64,000 nucleotides of DNA from Bacteroidota bacterium. Its GTDB lineage: Bacteria; Bacteroidota; Bacteroidia; AKYH767-A; OLB10. A program made the position numbers and the translations under genes. Below, in pieces: positions 1-8,989 of this stretch; positions within the stretch are counted from its first letter, which is position 1, and each line of letters starts with the position of its first letter. The DNA lies in NCBI GenBank assembly GCA_016717325.1, contig JADKFV010000028.1, forward strand, positions 1 through 64,000, written 5' to 3'. The notes under the pieces are model-generated. The model saw only the letters and a list, made by a program, of their open reading frames with translations. It did no database searches and was not told the DNA's origin.

Positions 1-1171
1 GTTTTTAAAGGACTGATTACAAGTTACCAGACAAAAGAACATGGTGTAACCAAGTTCAATGATTTCTTTTTGACAGAAGCAATTCTGCATATTAACCCAA
101 GCGACCTTGAGGAAATTTTGAAAGCGATTGAATCACTGCCGACAGATGATGAGTGCATTGAAAAACTTTTGGAGAAACTAAACAACTTCACTTCCTCCTA
201 TGTTCGTGATATTTTCTTTGGCCCTGATGAAGAACCTTTGATGAAAGAGTATTTGAACAACTTTAGATTCAAGGACAATTTCACAAACATTTTTGCAAAT
301 CAGTTTATCATTCTTTCAAGGCTAGGAATTACAAAGGAACAATTCAGCAGTTCAAAGAAAACCTTGCTCAAATACTTAAAGGTAGAATCAGATTTGGCTT
401 GGTTTGACTTAAAACAGTTCTGTAATTTCCTTTCAATAAAAGGTGATTTGTTTGAAGCAACGGAATTGGTTGAGATTTTAAAAATTGCCGTTGATGGAGA
501 CAAGTATGGTTTCAACAAATACACTGACCTGATTGAAAAAACCGCTAAAGCGATTTCTAAATTTTATCCCGACTATAAAATTGACAACTTGAAACTTATC
601 CAGTTGGCAATCCTCAAGTGTTCTTCTGACAATAGCAACAATTCAAATTACCGACACTTAATTCCGCTGATAAAAGTTTGTGCTGAAAACTGCAAAGAAA
701 TTTTACTAAACACTTTTGAAATTCAACTTGACAAAAAATTCAGTAGTGATTTGTATGAAGCGTTACTTGAAAAAGCTGATTACGATTACAAGAGAAAAAA
801 CTATTTTCAGATTTATGCAGAACACATAAACGCATCCAAAGGCGGTAGAGCAAATAAGTATGGCAAGCGGGAATTAACTGATTTGGTTTTCATTCACTTT
901 GCTTACATACTTTACAAACTGAATATTGACTTTGACCGAAACGAGTTACAGTCATTCACAAATCTTAATGACTTTGAAAAATGGTTAATCAATCCGCCAG
1001 TTTTTTGACTACAATAAGTTTGATGCAAAGTGGCTGACTGACCTTGACGATACAATTTTCCTAAACAGATTTAAGAGCAACCCAAAAATAAAAGCAGCAA
1101 TTGATATAGAATTGACAAACTCATTTGAACCAGTGTTGGCAGAAATCAAATACAAACACTTTGCAGCATGA
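1..1171 (+). CDS. 3' part of an unrecognised gene, cut by the left edge, frameshifted near its end
   Basis: The frame is open from base 1, so the TTG at 70 is not a convincing start and the true 5' end lies outside the window. It meets a TGA at 1006-1008 just after a T6 run (1001-1006). Coherent protein then resumes in the next frame (starting Phe-Asp-Tyr-Asn-Lys-Phe-Asp) and ends at a TGA at 1169-1171, which fits one lost T. About 390 residues are visible. They are rich in Lys, Asn and Leu, look mostly helical, and show no signal peptide, membrane segment or catalytic motif that I recognise. The N-terminal domain that would name the family is missing. A helical C-terminal part of a large cytosolic ATPase or defence-type protein is conceivable, but nothing visible shows it. 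Confidence 0.6.
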
Positions 1172-1611
1172 TGAAAAGCCAACGCTCAAAAAAATACACT
1201 CTTGCAAGCCGCGACAAGCCAACGCTGCAAGCAATTTTTTTAAGAGAGTATTTTTTTCTCCACCTAAAAAGAAAATGCCACCCCTCTTTAAAAAATGAAA
1301 TTTATTTTTTCCACCGCACGGGTTCACAGCGTGCATGACCAGTTATTTATCAAATATGAAACGCTATAATTTATGTGATAGCAAAGCAATCAAAGTTTTG
1401 AATGAGAAGAGTAATAGAGCAATATTTATAAAAAAGACAATTTTATTTTTTTGCAATAGCCGTCTATCGTACTATGACGTAAAGCATATAACTCTTTTTT
1501 GGCAATCAAATGACAATATTGACTAATACTTAAAAATGCCAGCCTTAGATTTCGCTCTGGGTAAAAATGACCATCCCCAATGACCGATGACTGTATTTTA
1601 CAATCTTTGTA
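1172..1611. other. Non-coding junction with nested inverted repeats
   Basis: There is no convincing gene here. An imperfect inverted repeat has 16-base arms at 1188-1203 and 1242-1257 (15 of 16 bases pair). Inside it a second stem pairs CTTGCA (1201-1206) with TGCAAG (1226-1231). The 10-mer AGCCAACGCT occurs at 1178-1187 and again at 1217-1226. A further hairpin, GCACG...CGTGC, lies at 1316-1334. The stretch separates the unrecognised left gene from the first secreted-protein gene and could be the edge of an accessory segment or a decayed element. Confidence 0.5.
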
Positions 1612-1619
1612 TATCTTTG
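1612..1619 (+). promoter_or_regulatory. Candidate Bacteroidota -7 promoter element
   Basis: TATCTTTG matches the TAnnTTTG -7 box of Bacteroidota sigma factors and ends 19 bases before the ATG at 1638. No TTG box sits at the ideal 19-base distance upstream, so only half of the promoter is supported. It also favours the ATG at 1638 over the earlier in-frame codon at 1587. Confidence 0.45.
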
Positions 1620-1637
1620 AAATCAAAATTAATTCAC

Positions 1638-3716
1638 ATGCAAAAAAGCAAAATTACCTTTTACATTTTCCTGGGTTTATTAATATGCGGTTCGAAAAGT
1701 TATTCGCAGACAAAATTTTACGAAACAAAATTTAATGGCGGTGTTACTTGTGCAGGATATTCACCTGGTGTAAATCCCAACGCGAATGGAGTGTTTCAAA
1801 TTCATATTGCTCCGGGCAGCACAATTCATAAGGCTTTCTTGATGTGTGGCGAAATGGGCGATGGCAGCACGGCCAATTTTTTGCTCGATGGCAACCAGGT
1901 TTCTTTTATCCATAACGTAACACAGGTATCGCCCAAGTTTGGCAATCAACTTTATGGCGATAGTGCAGCAGTGCATGCTATTGATGTTACATCGCTAATC
2001 ATTCCCACCGATACTGTTTATAGTTTTACAGGAATACAATTGAACACCACTGTTGATTTTTTTACCGATTTCTATTTGTATGTTGCATATGCTAATCCAG
2101 CCTTACCTTCTATAAGTTCGGCCATATTTTTAAACACAACTGCTATGGGTCAGAGTGTTAGTCATTATTTAAAATTACAAAATAAATTGCCGGCATCGGG
2201 CGATGTTGCACTTGCATTTTTAATGGGATACATGTGTGGGTCGGGCGATGGAGAAAATGTTGCGGTAAATGGAAATCCTATTGGATTAGCGTATGGCCCC
2301 GATGCAAACAACCTGCCCGGCAGTTGTGGTGGTCCTGCTGCAAGTTTTTATTATGAAAACAAAATACTCACCGGCCTCAATGATGACATTGCAAACCAAG
2401 CCATAGCAGGCCCCGAAGTATTGAGTAATGTAAATGGATTAGTCACTCCTGGCAGCGATAGTATATTTGTTCAATACAATCATCAAAATAACGGTGTCGA
2501 CAATTCTATATGGGCGGCAATAGTAACCTACAATGATGCCATTGAAATAAAAAACTTTTGCTTTGGCGATACCACATTATTTCTGGCGCAAGATTCTATT
2601 GGCTACGTAGCATTCCAATGGAATTTTGACGACCCTTCTTCGGGGCCCAATAACATTTCTTATTATGCCAATACCTCTCACGTTTATACTGCTCCGGGAA
2701 ATTATGTTGTTACTTTAATTCGTGCACTCACTGTGCCTCCGTTTGTTGATACAAGTTATTATCCCATCACCATCAACCCAATTCCTACAGTTTCGCTCGG
2801 CAGTGATACAACATTATGCATTGGCCAAACATTGAACCTGAATCCCGGCATTTACAATTCGTATTTATGGAGCAATGGTACCACATTAAATTCGTTGAGT
2901 GTAACTGCAAATTCTACCATTGCTATTACTGTTGACAATTTTGGTTGCAAAGCAAGCGATAGTATCGATGTTACTTTTACACCTTGTGCAAATACTGTTG
3001 CAAACCTCTCGTGCACCGACACTATTTTTTGCGAAAAACAATGCATCGATTTTTTCGACCTTTCTACAAACAGCCCAACAACTTGGCTGTGGCAATTTAC
3101 AGGCGCATCACCTTCTTCTTCTACATTGCAAAATCCTCCCGGTATTTGTTATAATAATTATGGTTCGTTCGATGTGCAATTAATTGCCTGCAACAATATT
3201 GGTTGCGACACTTTGCTGCTGCCATCTTTTATCAGCGAATTTCAAAGTCCGCCTGCACCTTTGGTAATCTGGCAAAACGATTCATTAATATGCACTTCAA
3301 CCAATGTTACTTATGCATGGTACAGCACACTCAATCCTAATGCAATATTGGGTACAAATTATTTTTATCTGCCCAACATTGCCGGCACTTATTATGTGGT
3401 GATAGCAGATACCAATGGTTGTGATGTTTCGTCCATTGGAGTAATTGCAAATGTAGGATGGAATGATTTAACACAAAGCAACATTCAAATTTCTTTCGAC
3501 AATAATGAAAATAGTTTATCTATACAATGCAACAAAAACAAAAGTGAGGATTATACCATAACTGTATACGATGGTATTGGGAGAAATGTTTTTACAGAAT
3601 ATTTTAATTGCAGCGAATTGTCAATAAAATTACCATCCTCATTTTTGCCGGGATTTTATCTTATTACTATTTCCAACAATAAAACAAAAATTGAAAAGCG
3701 CATTGTAAAATTATAA
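1638..3716 (+). CDS. Secreted PKD-domain protein with T9SS type A sorting domain
   Basis: The ATG at 1638 is preferred because it gives a clean signal peptide of about 24 residues ending Ser-Tyr-Ser-Gln; the in-frame extension to 1587 would bury it. Residues of about 25-310 form a secreted domain I do not recognise. A PKD-type domain follows (Trp-Asn-Phe-Asp-Asp...His-Val-Tyr, about 320-390), then an Ig-like stretch, then a second PKD-like module with several cysteines (about 465-545). The final 75 residues have the beta-rich pattern of a T9SS type A C-terminal sorting domain ending in Lys-Arg-Ile-Val-Lys-Leu. The protein is expected to be exported and attached to the cell surface. The next gene starts 10 bases later and carries the same tail modules, so the two look like co-transcribed paralogues in their C-terminal thirds. 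Confidence 0.85.
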   Translation: MQKSKITFYIFLGLLICGSKSYSQTKFYETKFNGGVTCAGYSPGVNPNANGVFQIHIAPGSTIHKAFLMCGEMGDGSTANFLLDGNQVSFIHNVTQVSPKFGNQLYGDSAAVHAIDVTSLIIPTDTVYSFTGIQLNTTVDFFTDFYLYVAYANPALPSISSAIFLNTTAMGQSVSHYLKLQNKLPASGDVALAFLMGYMCGSGDGENVAVNGNPIGLAYGPDANNLPGSCGGPAASFYYENKILTGLNDDIANQAIAGPEVLSNVNGLVTPGSDSIFVQYNHQNNGVDNSIWAAIVTYNDAIEIKNFCFGDTTLFLAQDSIGYVAFQWNFDDPSSGPNNISYYANTSHVYTAPGNYVVTLIRALTVPPFVDTSYYPITINPIPTVSLGSDTTLCIGQTLNLNPGIYNSYLWSNGTTLNSLSVTANSTIAITVDNFGCKASDSIDVTFTPCANTVANLSCTDTIFCEKQCIDFFDLSTNSPTTWLWQFTGASPSSSTLQNPPGICYNNYGSFDVQLIACNNIGCDTLLLPSFISEFQSPPAPLVIWQNDSLICTSTNVTYAWYSTLNPNAILGTNYFYLPNIAGTYYVVIADTNGCDVSSIGVIANVGWNDLTQSNIQISFDNNENSLSIQCNKNKSEDYTITVYDGIGRNVFTEYFNCSELSIKLPSSFLPGFYLITISNNKTKIEKRIVKL

Positions 3717-3725
3717 ATTGAAACA

Positions 3726-5765
3726 ATGAGAAAATTAACTTTGTTATGCATACTTATTTTCTCTGATCATTCATTGCATTCGCAACAAGGAATGTGGACA
3801 TGGATGAACGGAAGTACAAATGCAAATCCCTCAGGAGTATATGGTATACAAGGCGTACCCTCGGTGCTAAACTCTCCGGCTGGTGGCTATGAAGGTGCAA
3901 TGGGTACCGATAAGGCAGGAAATTTTTGGTTTTTCAGCGGATTCAACACGGGGGTTTATGATGACCTTTGGAAATTCACTCCGGCAACAAATGAATGGAC
4001 TTGGATGAAAGGGTCGGGCAATACATTCACGGGGCCAGTTTATGGCACTCAGGGAATTCCTGCCATTTCCAATAGCCCCGGCAATCAGCAATGGTGTGCT
4101 GCTGCATGGGTAGATACTGCAGGTAATTTTTGGATTTTTGGTGGCAGCGATGGTGGAGGTACCAGCTATAATTTATTGTGGAAATATGATCCAGCTATTA
4201 ACATGTGGTCGTGGGAAGAAGGTTCAACAACTTGCTGTACACCTGGAAATTATGGCACAAAAGGAATAGCATCACCAACAAACCAACCACCTAGCCGCTG
4301 GGAAACAAATGCAGCTTGGGTCGATAGCAGTAACCAACTTTGGCTTTTTGGCGGTTTTACCACAACTGGCGACTTTAACGATTTGTGGAAATACCAGATA
4401 TCGACAGGCGAATGGACATGGGTTAGTGGAAGTAGCGTTACAAACAGCAACGGAAACTATGGAATAAAGGGTGTACCTGCGGCAACCAACGAACCCCCAC
4501 CCCGAAAGGCGCATTCGCATTGGAAAGATAGCGATGGGAACTTTTGGATGTTTGCCGGTGCAAGAACTTTAGGAAGTTTCAACGATATGTGGATGTACAA
4601 TAGCACTACAGGATTTTGGACATGGATGGGAGGGACAGATGTGCTTAATGATGTCGGCACTTTCGGACCAAACTGTAATGCCGACACAAGTTATTTACCA
4701 AAGTTCCGATTCGAGAATAAGGCATCGTGGATTGATAAGCAAGGTCGCTTCTGGAATTATGGCGGGTCGAACCTGAGCGATTTATGGGTTTATAATCCAA
4801 AGTGCAACTCATGGGCTTTAATAAATGGAAATCCTTCTGTTTTCACAGCACCGGTTTTTGGCACACAAGGTATAGCAGCACCGGGCAATGAACCGGGAGG
4901 CTTAATGGGATCGGTAAGTTGGATGGACAGCAGCGATGGGTTATGGATGATGGGAGGATGGAACAATAATTATAATGCAGTAAACACTTTGTGGAAATTT
5001 GTGATAGATACAACTTGCGCTATTTCTTTTTGCGGAAATATTCCTCAATGTAATTTGAGCTCAAGCGACACCCTTTTTTGCGAAAAACAATGCATCGATT
5101 TTTTTGACCTTTCGGTGAACAGTCCAACAACATGGCAGTGGCAATTTACAGGCGGATCTCCTTCTACTTCTACCTTGCAAAATCCTGCAGGAATATGCTA
5201 TAATAATTATGGCTCCTTTGATGTGCAATTAATTGCCTGCAACAATGCCGGATGCGATACTGTTTTCTTTCCTGCTTTCATTACAGAGTTTCAAAGCCCC
5301 GCTGCACCAACTATTTTATGGCAAAACGATTCTCTCATTTGTACTGCCACCAATGTGAGTTACGCATGGTACTGCACACTTAACCCAAACCTGGTACTTG
5401 GTACAAATTATTTTTATGTTCCCTTCACAGCAGGAACTTACTATGTTTTGATTACAGATTCAAACGGATGTGCAGTGCCTTCATTGACTATAGCTGCAAA
5501 TGTAGGATGGAACGATATAACACAAAACAGTATTCAAATTGTTTATGAGGGAATAGAAAGTAATTTGTTTCTTAACTGCCCGGAAAATTTATTTGATGAA
5601 TATACTGTAACCATATACGATGGAATAGGAAGAGTGGTGATGGAGATAAAATCAAATTGTAATTCAAAAAAAATAACTTTGCCCGAAACATTATCAGGCG
5701 GAATTTTTTCGGTTCAAATTTCCAGCAGTAAAATGAATATGACCAGGCGATTTCTAAAAAAATAA
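3726..5765 (+). CDS. Secreted six-Kelch beta-propeller protein with T9SS type A sorting domain
   Basis: A signal peptide (about residues 1-20) is followed by six Kelch-type repeats of about 65-70 residues. Each opens with a Trp-x-Trp or similar motif, carries a Tyr-Gly-x-x-Gly segment, and closes with a Gly-Gly...Leu-Trp-Lys motif. Six blades suit one closed propeller (about residues 20-435). Then come a cysteine-bearing PKD-like module (starting Asp-Thr-Leu-Phe-Cys-Glu-Lys-Gln-Cys) and a sorting domain, both strongly similar to the tail of the preceding gene, at DNA level too. It is predicted to be a surface-displayed binding protein; the ligand is unknown. The next gene, a transporter, starts one base after the stop, so read-through transcription is likely even though the functions differ. 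Confidence 0.85.
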   Translation: MRKLTLLCILIFSDHSLHSQQGMWTWMNGSTNANPSGVYGIQGVPSVLNSPAGGYEGAMGTDKAGNFWFFSGFNTGVYDDLWKFTPATNEWTWMKGSGNTFTGPVYGTQGIPAISNSPGNQQWCAAAWVDTAGNFWIFGGSDGGGTSYNLLWKYDPAINMWSWEEGSTTCCTPGNYGTKGIASPTNQPPSRWETNAAWVDSSNQLWLFGGFTTTGDFNDLWKYQISTGEWTWVSGSSVTNSNGNYGIKGVPAATNEPPPRKAHSHWKDSDGNFWMFAGARTLGSFNDMWMYNSTTGFWTWMGGTDVLNDVGTFGPNCNADTSYLPKFRFENKASWIDKQGRFWNYGGSNLSDLWVYNPKCNSWALINGNPSVFTAPVFGTQGIAAPGNEPGGLMGSVSWMDSSDGLWMMGGWNNNYNAVNTLWKFVIDTTCAISFCGNIPQCNLSSSDTLFCEKQCIDFFDLSVNSPTTWQWQFTGGSPSTSTLQNPAGICYNNYGSFDVQLIACNNAGCDTVFFPAFITEFQSPAAPTILWQNDSLICTATNVSYAWYCTLNPNLVLGTNYFYVPFTAGTYYVLITDSNGCAVPSLTIAANVGWNDITQNSIQIVYEGIESNLFLNCPENLFDEYTVTIYDGIGRVVMEIKSNCNSKKITLPETLSGGIFSVQISSSKMNMTRRFLKK

Positions 5766-5766
5766 T

Positions 5767-7221
5767 ATGCAGGAAACTTTTCAATTACGATTATCGCAAA
5801 CCGGTTTTATTCTTGGGCCAATCGTTTTCGTTTTCATATGGTTATTTTTTCCGCACAATTCCATTCATGCCGATGCATACAAGGTTTTAGCTATTGCAAG
5901 CTTAATGATAATATGGTGGTTAACAGAAGCATTGCCATTGCCGGTAACTGCTTTGTTGCCTTTAGTTTTATTTCCTGCAACCGGAGTTATGAGCATGAGC
6001 GATGCCTCACTGTCATTTGGCAACAGTGTTATTTTCTTATTCCTTGGTGGCTTTATGATTGCCATTGCCATGGAGCGGCATGGTTTGCACGAAAGGCTTG
6101 CATACAAAATAATTCATATTACAGGGACATCAAGTAATGGTATTATTTTAGGATTTCTTATTGCAACTGCTTTTATAAGTATGTGGATTAGCAACACAGC
6201 CACAGCGCTTATGATGCTACCCATAGCACATTCGGTGATTGAAATATCAAAGACAAAAGAAAAGCCTCAACTAAACAAAGACGATAAAAATTTCGCGCTT
6301 AGCCTCATGCTCGTAATAGGATATGCGGCCAGCATTGGCGGCATGGCAACCATTATTGGCACTCCACCTAATGTAGTTTTTGTAGGCCTTTACGAAAAGT
6401 TTTATCATCAGAAAATAAACTTTTTGCAATGGATGAAAATTGCTTTTCCAGCTACCATTTTTATTTCTGCATTGTTTTATTTCCTGATTACAAAAGTTAT
6501 GTATCGTGTAAAAAATCAAGCGCGGCAAAGCTCTTCCAATTTTATTCACGAAAAACTACTACTGCTCGGACCTTTACAAAAGACCGAAAAAATTGTACTT
6601 GCTATTTTTGGTCTTACTTCCTTTTTGTGGATTACCCAACAACCTTTAAATAATTTATTTGGAAGCAACATACTCAACGACACAAACATTGCCATAGGAG
6701 GCGCCATATTATATTTTATAATTCCTGTTAATTTCAAAAAATTTGAATTCGTACTGCACTGGCAAGATACAGCAAAGTTGCCCTGGGGAATTTTACTACT
6801 ATTTGGTGGAGGTTTATGTCTTGCTTCGGGATTAGAAAAAACGGGCATTGTTCAATTTATCGGCAATTATGTACTAAGTCAAAATCTTTCATTAGATGTG
6901 CTTATGATTGCACTTATTATTATTACAGTAATGTTATCGGAAATAATGAGCAATGTTGCTTTGGTACAAGTGCTTATACCTGTGGTATTTGGCATTGCCG
7001 GCAACGATAGTCACACAGCATTGATGATGGGTATACCTGTAACACTTGCTGCCAGCGTTGGCTTTATGTTTCCTATGGCCACACCGCCTAACGCCATAGT
7101 ATTTGGCTCGGGGTATATCCCTATTCGTAAGATGGTAAGCGTGGGATTCTGGCTCGATGTTATTTGTATCGCTATTGTTTATTTGGTTACTAAACTCACA
7201 TTGCCATTTATAATTTCCTGA
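5767..7221 (+). CDS. DASS/SLC13-family sodium:anion (dicarboxylate or sulfate type) symporter
   Basis: This is an integral inner-membrane protein of 484 residues with about 11-12 hydrophobic segments. The family hallmarks are visible: the Ser-Asn-Thr motif in the first repeat (Ile-Ser-Asn-Thr-Ala-Thr-Ala), a Gly-Thr-Pro-Pro-Asn-Val loop in the first half, and the equivalent Ala-Thr-Pro-Pro-Asn-Ala motif in the second half, as expected for the inverted-repeat fold that binds Na+ and the carboxylate or sulfate. The length is normal for the family. Sequence alone does not tell dicarboxylate from sulfate. It follows the Kelch protein by a single base and is followed by a long non-coding stretch. 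Confidence 0.9.
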   Translation: MQETFQLRLSQTGFILGPIVFVFIWLFFPHNSIHADAYKVLAIASLMIIWWLTEALPLPVTALLPLVLFPATGVMSMSDASLSFGNSVIFLFLGGFMIAIAMERHGLHERLAYKIIHITGTSSNGIILGFLIATAFISMWISNTATALMMLPIAHSVIEISKTKEKPQLNKDDKNFALSLMLVIGYAASIGGMATIIGTPPNVVFVGLYEKFYHQKINFLQWMKIAFPATIFISALFYFLITKVMYRVKNQARQSSSNFIHEKLLLLGPLQKTEKIVLAIFGLTSFLWITQQPLNNLFGSNILNDTNIAIGGAILYFIIPVNFKKFEFVLHWQDTAKLPWGILLLFGGGLCLASGLEKTGIVQFIGNYVLSQNLSLDVLMIALIIITVMLSEIMSNVALVQVLIPVVFGIAGNDSHTALMMGIPVTLAASVGFMFPMATPPNAIVFGSGYIPIRKMVSVGFWLDVICIAIVYLVTKLTLPFIIS

Positions 7222-7411
7222 GTGGAAATGTTTAAAGAAATATTTGGTGCTTCGTTAAAACGCATGGATAAAATTAAGAAATGAATTTATTAGTCATGAC
7301 TATTTCAAATTCAAAAAGGTGAAAATATTGAAAATTAGAATTAATGATTTACATACTTGTTAATGATTTCAATTCTCTACCCAAATAGAATGTCGAAGAA
7401 TATTATTGTTT

Positions 7412-7614
7412 AACCACTTCGTGGTTGGGCTTCCGTCATTTGTTTCAGTCCCCAAATTTTATTCGTGGTTATTCATGTTTAACCACTTCGTGGTAACTCA
7501 TTGCTGTTGTTTTATGATTCGATTTGAAAAGCCTGAAGGGCTTAAATATGAATAACTCCGTGTGAAACGCGGAGAAACTGCAAACCCCACACACACCAAA
7601 CCCCGATAGGGGTT
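7412..7614. repeat. Cluster of five short palindromic (REP-like) repeats
   Basis: The 645-base gap between 7222 and 7866 has no gene but holds five small hairpins: AACCAC-TTC-GTGGTT (7412-7426), ACCAC-TTC-GTGGT (7482-7494), AGCC-TGAA-GGCT type (about 7530-7542), CTCCG...CGGAG (7556-7574) and AACCCC-GATA-GGGGTT (7599-7614). The first two are the same repeat. Such mixed families of short palindromes are typical of interspersed repeats in environmental Bacteroidota. None has a T-tract that would make it a simple terminator. The rest of the gap shows nothing. Confidence 0.7.
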
Positions 7615-7866
7615 GAACTTCTACTCCTCCAAATATTTGTATATAAATCCGAATGAGTTTCTTTGACTAAAGTTTCCACACGATAATTGGTGCCAGAAGC
7701 AATTTGATAAAATATTTATGTATAGGGACTCATACTCATTTATCTTTTGCTTCATCTTTCATTCCTTTTCAGAAATTATCCCGTACACAAACCTTTGATT
7801 AGTTGCTTCACTCAATTGTAAGCACAACCATTTTTTTTAAAGAAATAAAAAATGCAATAAATCAGC

Positions 7867-8244
7867 TTACATGTACTTGCTCAAAAACTCATAAAACTCC
7901 TCTATTGTTGATGCAAAATCACGAGCTGTAAACTCCATCAAATCGGGAATATTTTCATCGGCTGCTATCATTTTAACTCCAATAAATTTTGGCTGTTCGC
8001 TTGCCTGATTAAGCAACCATTTATTTTTTGCTTTTACATCATGAATAAACTCATCGCCATGTGTATCCATAATGTGAAATTTATTTTCGCAATGTTCTAT
8101 TTGTGCCAACACATCTTTGGTAGTATATTTTGTAGATAATTCTTCTATACGTTTTTTTGAAAAAGGAATTTCGTTTTTGTAAAACTGTAATTCTCTCATC
8201 CAATCTTCGCACACAACATGCAAATGTGAAATACTGTCTTTCAT
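7867..8244 (-). CDS. Conserved-looking hypothetical protein, 125 residues
   Basis: This is a soluble, mostly helical protein with many acidic, Lys and His residues and no signal peptide or membrane segment. I do not recognise the family. The arrangement of His, Asp and Glu residues in predicted helices (for example Ile-Met-Asp-Thr-His-Gly-Asp-Glu-Phe) recalls small helical-bundle proteins, but no hemerythrin or other metal signature is complete. It lies 68 bases downstream of the universal stress protein gene on the same strand, so the two may be one transcript with a stress-related role. Confidence 0.7.
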   Translation of the reverse strand: MKDSISHLHVVCEDWMRELQFYKNEIPFSKKRIEELSTKYTTKDVLAQIEHCENKFHIMDTHGDEFIHDVKAKNKWLLNQASEQPKFIGVKMIAADENIPDLMEFTARDFASTIEEFYEFLSKYM

Positions 8245-8312
8245 AATTTGTCTTTATTTATTTTAAATTTAACTTTAATATTAATGCATTTAATCGGAAA
8301 AAATACCATTAA

Positions 8313-8774
8313 TTAAGCAGCGGTTTTGGGCTTAATCATTTTTATTATCAAAACAGGGCAATCGGCATCGCGCAATATTGCTTCGGCTACACTACCCATC
8401 AATATACGGCCAAGGCCTTTTCGGCCATGCGAACCAATTACTATAAGATCATACTTCCCTTCTTTTTGCACTTTGAGTACAATCTCCGCAGGATCATTAT
8501 CTACTTCAATTTTGAAATCGAAATTTAAATCGGGATAAGTACTCTTTACTTCTTCTACTTTTTTGGCTAGAGAGTCTTCAGTAGATTTTTTTAATTCATC
8601 CGCTTTGAAATCATAATAAGAAAACCCATTAGGGTCAATAAGATAAGGAAGCTGTATAGCATTAAGAAGTGTAATACCAGTAGTGTTATCGGCCAGCTTC
8701 ATAGCATAACGGAGTGCTTCTTCCGAATGTGGAGAGAAGTCGTATGGGCAAAGAATTTTATCAAAGTGTTTCAT
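8313..8774 (-). CDS. UspA-family universal stress protein
   Basis: The 153-residue length is standard for a single-domain Usp. The start (Asp-Lys-Ile-Leu-Cys-Pro-Tyr-Asp-Phe-Ser) matches the first strand, and the C-terminal half carries the ATP-binding signature Gly-Ser-His-Gly followed nine residues later by Gly-Ser, then the Asp-Cys-Pro-Val-Leu-Ile-Ile final strand. The motif suggests the nucleotide-binding subgroup. It is cytoplasmic and probably stress-induced. On the minus strand a TAATTTTG box (complement of 8820-8827) sits about 45 bases before the ATG and could be its -7 element. The hypothetical gene downstream may be co-transcribed. Confidence 0.93.
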   Translation of the reverse strand: MKHFDKILCPYDFSPHSEEALRYAMKLADNTTGITLLNAIQLPYLIDPNGFSYYDFKADELKKSTEDSLAKKVEEVKSTYPDLNFDFKIEVDNDPAEIVLKVQKEGKYDLIVIGSHGRKGLGRILMGSVAEAILRDADCPVLIIKMIKPKTAA

Positions 8775-8989
8775 ATCTGTTTTCTATTTAATGATTTGTG
8801 TTTATTATATTCCTTTTGGCAAAATTATTTTTTTTTAAACTTGTTCATAATAAATTTATTCTTCAGCATGCATATGTATAAATATTGACTGAAATATTTT
8901 CTTCAATTAAAGCAAGTTGGGTTTAGTATTTTGTAGAAAATCAAACCAAACAAAACGCTGCTATTGAAAAAAATGAAATACTTAAGAAT

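Noticed and set aside
1188..1257. Integron attC site
   Set aside because: The folded unit lacks the RYYYAAC/GTTRRRY boxes and the spaced inner boxes of attC, and no integrase is in the window.
1335..1526. Plus-strand frame of 63 codons in the junction after the left gene
   Set aside because: AT-rich composition, no recognisable motif and no conserved-looking pattern. It begins inside a hairpin region.
7412..7614. CRISPR array
   Set aside because: The repeats differ in sequence and spacing and no cas gene is present.
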